A stretch of DNA of 64,000 nt from Eumeta japonica. Taxonomy: Eukaryota; Arthropoda; Insecta; Lepidoptera; Psychidae. The stretch spans positions 1 to 64,000 of the forward strand of contig BGZK01001555.1 in the NCBI GenBank assembly GCA_005406025.1, in the 5' to 3' direction. The notes below the pieces were generated by a model that was not told the origin of the DNA, ran no database searches, and worked only from the letters and a program-made list of their open reading frames with translations. A program made the position numbers and the translations under genes. Below are positions 58,241 to 64,000 of this stretch, in pieces (the first letter of the stretch is position 1; each line of letters opens with the position of its first letter).

Positions 58241-58664
58241 GTAGTACCTGGGTTACTGCGCTTCGTCCGTTTTTTCATTCGAAAATATATTTAGATACGA
58301 ATGACATAATGATGAAATATGAATAATATTTTTCGATCTTACTGATATAATATTACCATCACAGTTTAGCTTAACGTTGCTTAAAAACGCCATTTATTGT
58401 CAAGTAGCTTTAGTGTTGCTGTGTCGGTAAAGCAGTTAGTTGCTCCTAATAATAGTTTTTCTCGGAAAAAAAAGAAACTTTTTCTCACAAAAAAAGAAAC
58501 TTGACCTTTTCTCATAAAACAGGAAATTAAAAAAAAAGAACTAAAAAAGTTAATCATGTGGAATCGAACCAGGGTCTTCTGAATTTAGGACCGCCCGATT
58601 TCTAAACTGTGCTATTATAATTTTGTCTTGTTGTTATAATAAAAAGTAAAAAAAATTCAAGAAT
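58241..58664 (-). mobile_element. insertion with tRNA-like head inside the RTE fragment
   Basis: About 420 bp unrelated to the LINE interrupts it. On the minus strand the tRNA-like part reads agcacagtttagaaatcggg (A-box-like, near 58618) and, about 40 bp on, ggttcgattcc (B box at 58570-58560). This is the layout of a tRNA-derived SINE. A-rich runs at 58460-58550 follow it. Target duplicates were not clear, and some LINE sequence seems to be lost as well. Confidence 0.5.
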
Positions 58665-58815
58665 GTATGTGTATACAACATACAAACAGCTAAAGTGGAC
58701 AGAACACATGATAAGAGAAATGAAAGAAAAATGGACAACACTAATAACAGAATGGTGCCCACCAGACAGCAAAAGAAACAGAGGTAGACAGACTAGGAGT
58801 CACAAAATACTTCTA
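58665..58815 (+). pseudogene. RTE-type LINE fragment (part 2, C-terminal tail)
   Basis: The plus strand reads KQLKWTEHMIREMKEKWTTL then ITEWCPPDSKRNRGRQTRSH. This is the RTE C-terminal zinc-finger-like region (K-W-GH...EW-x-P-D-x-KR-x-RGR). It is separated from part 1 by the insertion, with the intervening LINE part missing. Confidence 0.8.
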
Positions 58816-59660
58816 AAGTTTAAATATTTTAATTTTTGATAAGTTATTAAAGTGTGATAAGGAATTGTCATTGAAAATTTGATTTTCATATTATTATATT
58901 TACTTCATACTAGTATTATATTTTTTAAATGAAAATTAACTATTAATTACCCTTTTTATTTATTATGGCACTTTCATTGATTTAAATTTCATAGGTTATA
59001 ACTAATAATCGTAAAAAGTGTCCAGATGTCTTTATGATTGATGTGTCAGCAACTTCTACGAACAAAATCATAACACAAGTGTCTTAAAAAAGGTAACTCG
59101 TACTATGGCTTGCCTAAAGTCTGTTAATGCATGAGAATTGTAATTTAAAACTAGATTCTGGGAATATCCTAATGCAGAAATTGCTTATTTAAGATACGCT
59201 TTGTGACCTGTTAGTGTTACTAATTAAATTGAAAAAACAAAAAAATAAATACTTCATTCAGTCGATCGGTAAAAACACGATATAATACAAATATAAACAT
59301 AATCAACGCTATATACGAAAGTTTCTGCTATCTTCGGAAATAAGTAAATATGGAATCCGAACAAAAGTAATTACCTTCACGACGCGACAACAATAGACGT
59401 AAACACAATAATTGTGTGTGCCTATACACGCATCTTGAGCCCGTGTCGTATTGGCGGTCGTCAGCGCGAATCACCACAAATATTGGTTCAATATAACGAC
59501 TCGCACCACAAACCACTATTTCAATGTTCAACCAACACGAAAAGCATGCCTAGAATTATCTCGAACTAAGTATATTAGATTATTCGTTTTGGTTAATTTG
59601 TTATAAACCTTAAAAGTTACCATACAAAGTTTAATTTTTCCCAAAACGTACAGACTTCTA
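58816..59660. other. AT-rich non-coding stretch
   Basis: No gene or repeat family is recognised. Confidence 0.6.
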
Positions 59661-59666
59661 TGTTGC

Positions 59667-59691
59667 ACTTACCTGAAAGAGAAAAAAAAAA
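59667..59691 (-). promoter_or_regulatory. recursive splice (ratchet) site motif
   Basis: On the minus strand an uninterrupted 16-nt pyrimidine tract (59691-59676) is followed immediately by CAG and GTAAGT, with the junction between 59673 and 59672. A 3' splice site directly abutting a 5' splice site is the zero-length-exon signature known from long insect introns. It has the same strand as fra. Whether fra's first intron reaches this far is not shown. Confidence 0.5.
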
Positions 59692-59987
59692 TGACAATAA
59701 CAAATTATACACATATGACAATACAGGTTATCAATAACTTACTAATTACAGTAAAAACCTGTATTTAAACCAAAAACTCTTTAGGTATCAACTTATCTGA
59801 TAACATTATAAGCTATATACTTCTAGTTCTATAATTTCACTTAGATTTACAGAAAAAATATATAAACATTTCTAAAATTATAAAATAAACTGTACATGGG
59901 TAGATCGCTAATGTATAGTGTCATTATCGAATTGGATGAAATCTTTTAACCCTTATCCAGTAATTAAAATAAAAGACAGAAAAAAAA

Positions 59988-60775
59988 ACTGGTCAAGAGC
60001 ATGTCGGACTATGCTCATGATAGGGTTCCGAAGTCATAATTACAAAGAAATGCACTACAGACGAAAAAAGTACGTTGTTACACTTTTTCAATGTTTCTCG
60101 CACAGAATAGTTATAAGCACTTTAGTCGCCGATAACTAGAAAAACAAGTAGGTACGTCGACTATTATTGTTAAACTAGTGTAAACTAAAGTGCATCAGCA
60201 AAAGAGCGTATCTTCATGGCACTTCCTTTTGTTGAGGAGCGCAGTTTTTAGGCAATAACTCAAACACGGCACATCCGATCAAGTTCAAAATCATTTTCGT
60301 TGAAAGTATTTATTAAGCGTTATCTTTATAATTTTTTTTCTATTTTTTGGAAATATACGGTTTAGAAAATATAGAGGTGATACAATTTCTGCAATTTTCG
60401 GGCCGATTATTTCCGAAATTATTCACGTACTTAGAAAAATTGCTAAGAAACCTTAAATGTTTTAAAAAGAACTGTCGAAGTATGTATCACACGTTGATGT
60501 TTTCTGAAAAAAAAATTTTTCAGCTTCTGTTAATGTATGGAGTGCCCCCTTAGAAATATTCATTTTTTCCATTTAACCATCAAACTAAGTGTACACGTAT
60601 ACTCTAAGTATACACATTAAACTAAGTGTAAACTGTTTATACAAGGCATTTGCACTATTTTCATCAATACATGCCTTCTAGTTTTGAATAAAATGCGTGT
60701 GACATACGGTCGGACGGACGGACACGACGAAACTATAAGGGTTCTGTTTTGTCATTTTCGCTCGGAACCCTAAAA
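59988..60775 (+). repeat. interspersed repeat (actggtcaagagcatgtcgg...gacggacggacacgacgaaa...ggaacccta)
   Basis: It starts aactggtcaagagcatgtcg with gactatgctcatgatagggt. It ends ggtcggacggacggacacga, cgaaactataagggttctgt and ctcggaaccctaaaa. A tail of the same kind is at 19840. It is about 790 bp with no coding capacity and is a typical lepidopteran non-autonomous element. Short open frames within it are not genes. Confidence 0.7.
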
Positions 60776-60827
60776 CACCAGCGAGCGTTACAATAATTGC
60801 ATATGATGGGTACATTTGACATCTCAC

Positions 60828-60859
60828 CTCCGATAAGCAACATCAACATTATGCATATC
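60828..60859 (-). CDS. candidate 32-nt micro-exon
   Basis: On the minus strand, ttttttcag at 60868-60860 precedes gatatgcataatgttgatgt plus tgcttatcggag, followed by GTGAGAT at 60827. Acceptor, short exon and donor are all good. An open reading in the first frame is DMHNVDVAYR. No flanking exon could be tied to it, so it is only a candidate; chance is possible in such AT-rich DNA. Confidence 0.2.
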
Positions 60860-62047
60860 CTGAAAAAAATGTGTCAGGTATTATTTGGAATGATTTTTCG
60901 TAACGAAGAGTAATTATTTGTAGTGGCAATTGTATTTTATTTAGTGAACGTTAGGAAAAATCATCTGTTTATTGAAGACGGTTTTTTTTTTAATTCGGGG
61001 AAGAACTGGGACAATAGACTTACGATAACTAATTTACGAAACGTATGCTTGAAATATCAAACTATTTAAAAACCGTTGAAAAACTGCGTCGATTACAGTA
61101 GCACTGTTAGTTAGCGAAACATTTCGATCTGTGTTCATTTCGTTCTTTAGTTATTCACTTGAAAAAGCTATGTGGCGGCACAGCTTCTGCTGAACTGAGA
61201 TTTACGTTGAAATTACCACTTCAAATTATGGGAAGAGCGTGATAGCTTTTTTTTTTAAGAGCGGAACCGCCTTTGTTGAGGTAAAAGTACGAAATGCGCA
61301 AAATTTATTATTTTCATATTTAAAGTTTTGAACAAATGGCATTAAGGTATTATTATACTCGTACGGTTTATTGGCTGACAGTACCAACTAACAAATCGGA
61401 AAATGGGTTGGTAACATCGGACGGCCAACTCTAGCACCGCGAGCGCTCATCGGTTATATCAAATAACCTTCCTGTTACTGACTTCCGTCCCTTTCACGTA
61501 ATCGTGTACACGCATTGCAGAAAAGCAAGAGGAAAGATGTTTTACACATCAATAATGAAATAAGTAAAAGAAAGTAATACACACGCGTATTCACCATTCA
61601 TAAATGTGCTTTAAATAACATAATTCTGAATTGAATATGTCGATTCAAAAAAAGTTGAACATGGCATTGAACGCTGCAACACCGCCCTTCGCCTAATCCC
61701 TCGGGGAGCAGCGCGCCCTCTCCCCGGAAGTGTTGCGGGTGGACAGTTTCCGGTGCTACGAACCCGTCCATCGGAATTTAAGGTACGGGGGAGGTGGCGG
61801 TGGGAAAATACGTGTTTTCCTTTTATTCTTCGCTGCGCGCCCGCCGCGTACCGGCAAAACAACGTGTGCGGCAAAACATTTGCGCAGAAATAATGTCGAA
61901 CTTCAAGACACGTGTAAGAATAATACGACAATAAAGGATTATTTAGAGGCCAAAAACATGAAAGCATAAAAAGCGTAAGCGACAAACAAAAAAGAATTAT
62001 AAAATTCAATAACCCGATATAACCGTTATCACACCTATATTTTGAAC

Positions 62048-62084
62048 GCGCGTCCGGCGCGGCCCGCGCCCGCGCCGGACGCGC
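62048..62084. repeat. GC-rich 13-bp hairpin
   Basis: gcgcgtccggcgc at 62048-62060 and gcgccggacgcgc at 62072-62084 are perfect reverse complements with an 11-nt loop (ggcccgcgccc). The sequence that follows (cgtctctctcgacc) has no T-run terminator. Confidence 0.85.
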
Positions 62085-62609
62085 CGTCTCTCTCGACCGG
62101 TTCGCGACAAGGTTTCGCTTGAAAATTGCTTTATTTAAATTTTTTTAAAGCAAAGCTGCGGCAGCTCAAAGCGATACAGACGTCAAGTCGGACCACCGCG
62201 TTCGATGGTCGATAAATGTTTTGAGATTCGTCAATACGGTTTGTTTTGATTAATTGTATACATATATATATATCATTCGACCATTTTAAAATATCCATAG
62301 TTAACTAACGCTTAGTCACCGTTTCTTATATGTGTATTAGCTATGTGTCCACGGCAGTACAAAATTCAAGGAATCAAAGACGACCCTTGTACGAGTATCG
62401 TGTTCATGGACGAATAAGCTAATTTCAAGTGCCCATATGAGGACTCGAGACGAGATCTTTGCAATTCGGCCTATTGTATGTACATTATATTTCAATATAC
62501 TTCAGCTTTTGAAATATAATACGATATTGCAACATATCTTTTTCGCAAACAAAAAAGAAAACGTTTTCATAAACATATTTTAACAATTGACTAAATAAAC
62601 TTTTAAAAC

Positions 62610-62805
62610 AATTAACTAGTTGGTTTTGGAGTTGGCTCAAAGATGAATCAGACACAGTCGTGTCTCCTTAAAAGAAAATCTCCTTTTATTCACTCAATTT
62701 TCAACGCTTCATATTTATGTTTATAGATTATTTGTTCTTAATTTTGCCTTACTTAAGCTGGAACCGACTCCAAAAACAACTAACTGTTTTTGAAGTCTAG
62801 TTAAC
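62610..62805. mobile_element. small inverted-repeat element
   Basis: acaattaactagttggtttt followed by ggagttggctc at 62609 faces gaaccgactccaaaaacaac followed by taactgttt at 62760. The ends are imperfect reverse complements of about 30 bp spanning about 190 bp, consistent with a MITE. No coding. Confidence 0.45.
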
Positions 62806-63014
62806 AATTATATAAGATTTAAGGACGGATTTTATTTCTTTTTTTGCAAAAAATATTTAATTCACATTTTTTAATTTTCAAGTAATTATAACTTTACAAT
62901 TCATACAGCTACTCCACGTGTGAATTAAGCCGTGGTTAATAAGAACGGCGAGACATCTCTTACACTTTTGTACGAAGCAAGTGGAAAAACAATTCTGATC
63001 CCGAATTTTTATTG

Positions 63015-63480
63015 TCCAATGGTAATCATTACAGCGTAAAGACGTAAAGACTCACTCTAATACCGAGAAGAAGAAGCCTCGAGAGGATCAGCGCGGAATG
63101 CAGGGAGGCTGTGCGATGAGCCCGGGATGCCTTAAGAGCGACGCTGCGCTGGACAGCGTCGAGGATCTTTCGTACGCCGAGCTTCCTGGTCGCCGGTGGC
63201 CAAGCACGAGGCATACGACACGATTGGGTCTATGACGGAGATATATATGGTCCTCACAATCTCCGGACCCAGAGCCTACGTCGCCTTGGCTGATCGGGAT
63301 ATTCCTTTGTATATATTTGTAGTTCTTCTACAGGCCTTGGCCACATGAGGAATGAAGGTCAGCTTCCTATCTATGGTCAGACCGAGGAGGCGTATTTCGC
63401 CAACCAAGCTGATTTGCTCCCACATTCTTAGTTGGAGTGCAACTACCAAATTATTATCATGCAAAATATATTAAATGATA
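63015..63480 (-). pseudogene. R1-clade LINE fragment (post-RT region)
   Basis: The minus strand reads IRLLGLTIDRKLTFIPHVAK then ACRRTTNIYKGISRSAKAT at 63400-63276. After a break it continues PATRKLGVRKILDAVQRSVA and LKASRAHRTASLHSALILSR at 63195-63085. This is the region between RT and the C-terminus of R1-clade (R1/TRAS-like) LINEs of Lepidoptera. Both ends are truncated, with at least one frameshift near 63230. Confidence 0.8.
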
Positions 63481-64000
63481 CTTATTTTTTATAATATAAA
63501 AGTTCTACAATTTATACAGACTAAATTTTCATTCACTTTCATCCATGTTAATCAATTCACTCTGTTTCTACTGTTATCGATAAAGAGTTCCGATGTGTTC
63601 CTTTTAAGATTGTCACGTTGGAATTATATAAATGAATGAAAATATGTAGGTGGATTAATGAGAAATTAACTTCAATTCTGTGTATATCAGGTTAGACTAA
63701 TAGCCAGTAAAGAGTAGATTCTGGCCACAAATTGCAGTTTTTTTGACGTGACAACGTCTTATAAATTGGTTTGCCGGGTGACACTTCAAGAAACTGCGTT
63801 ACGCTCCGCTCACGTTATGCGCTCACAATGAGAGCGAGTGAGAGGCACACGTCCCTTCCACTCGGGCATGGTTAGCCCGCCTAAGAGCAAGAGAGACAGT
63901 CATAAAAAGTGAAAGGCACGCGTCCCTTCCACTCAGATAGGAACAAGTTAAGTTGTAGTAAACGCTGTTTCATTGTACGCAAATGTATTGCAAGTTATTG
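63481..64000. other. non-coding end of window with a direct repeat
   Basis: gagaggcacacgtcccttcc followed by actc at 63840 recurs as gaaaggcacgcgtcccttcc followed by actc at 63911, a 71-bp period. Otherwise no feature is recognised. Confidence 0.6.

Larger units (their letters stand above)
60870..63010. other. non-coding stretch with GC islets
   Basis: 61640-61860 is GC-rich with a minus frame of 132 codons (residues such as STGNCPPATLPGRGRAAPRG), probably part of a repeat. 62048-62110 holds a GC-rich hairpin. The rest is AT-rich, with an inverted pair around 62610-62800 (ttaactagttggttttggag; ctccaaaaacaactaactgt). No gene. Confidence 0.5.

Overview
This window is AT-rich, repeat-laden insect nuclear DNA, most likely from a moth or butterfly. 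The evidence is a split animal gene with GT-AG introns and a dense mixture of degenerate repeats typical of lepidopteran genomes: RTE, R1 and jockey/CR1-like LINE pieces, a mariner remnant, a Ty3/gypsy element, and several interspersed families with gacggacggac...ggaaccct or cgcccgcggct...cgcgtg signatures. I saw no prokaryotic genes, CRISPR array or intact tRNA.

The one host gene I can demonstrate lies on the minus strand at 12476 to 249. Ten exons with matching splice phases encode four complete immunoglobulin domains, an acidic linker and the start of the first fibronectin III domain. Their order and wording fit the netrin receptor family DCC/neogenin, called frazzled (fra) in insects. The signal-peptide exon lies upstream (above 12476) and was not securely found. 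The remaining FN3 domains, transmembrane segment and cytoplasmic tail lie beyond the left edge (below 1).

From 12.5 to 64 kb I find no convincing host coding sequence. This is either the long first intron and promoter region of fra or intergenic DNA. It holds GC-rich islands (20.8, 22.4-22.9, 25.4-25.8, 28.6-28.8, 43.4, 45.1, 50.2 and 62.05 kb) and possible regulatory DNA: nuclear-receptor half-sites at 15.7 kb, a CRE palindrome at 35.6 kb and a TATA/Inr pair at 29.8 kb. A textbook recursive-splice (ratchet) motif sits on the minus strand at 59.67 kb and a possible 32-nt micro-exon at 60.83 kb.

Transposable elements fill much of the rest. One interspersed family (called R1-rep here) has five copies at 5.3, 17.7, 20.4, 21.6 and 42.7 kb. 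A second (R2-rep) occurs at 5.9, 7.6, 32.0, 51.3 and 57.2 kb. LINE fragments lie at 4.7, 31.5, 37.6-39.1, 39.8-41.4, 50.6-50.8, 51.1, 57.7-58.8 and 63.0-63.5 kb. A mariner transposase remnant lies at 47.6-48.25 kb, a roughly 200-bp hairpin element at 49.1-49.3 kb, and an internally deleted gypsy element with a 4-bp target duplication at 54.56-56.77 kb. No clearly novel multi-gene system is visible. The most notable items are the fra linker exon, the ratchet site, the micro-exon candidate and the deleted LTR element.
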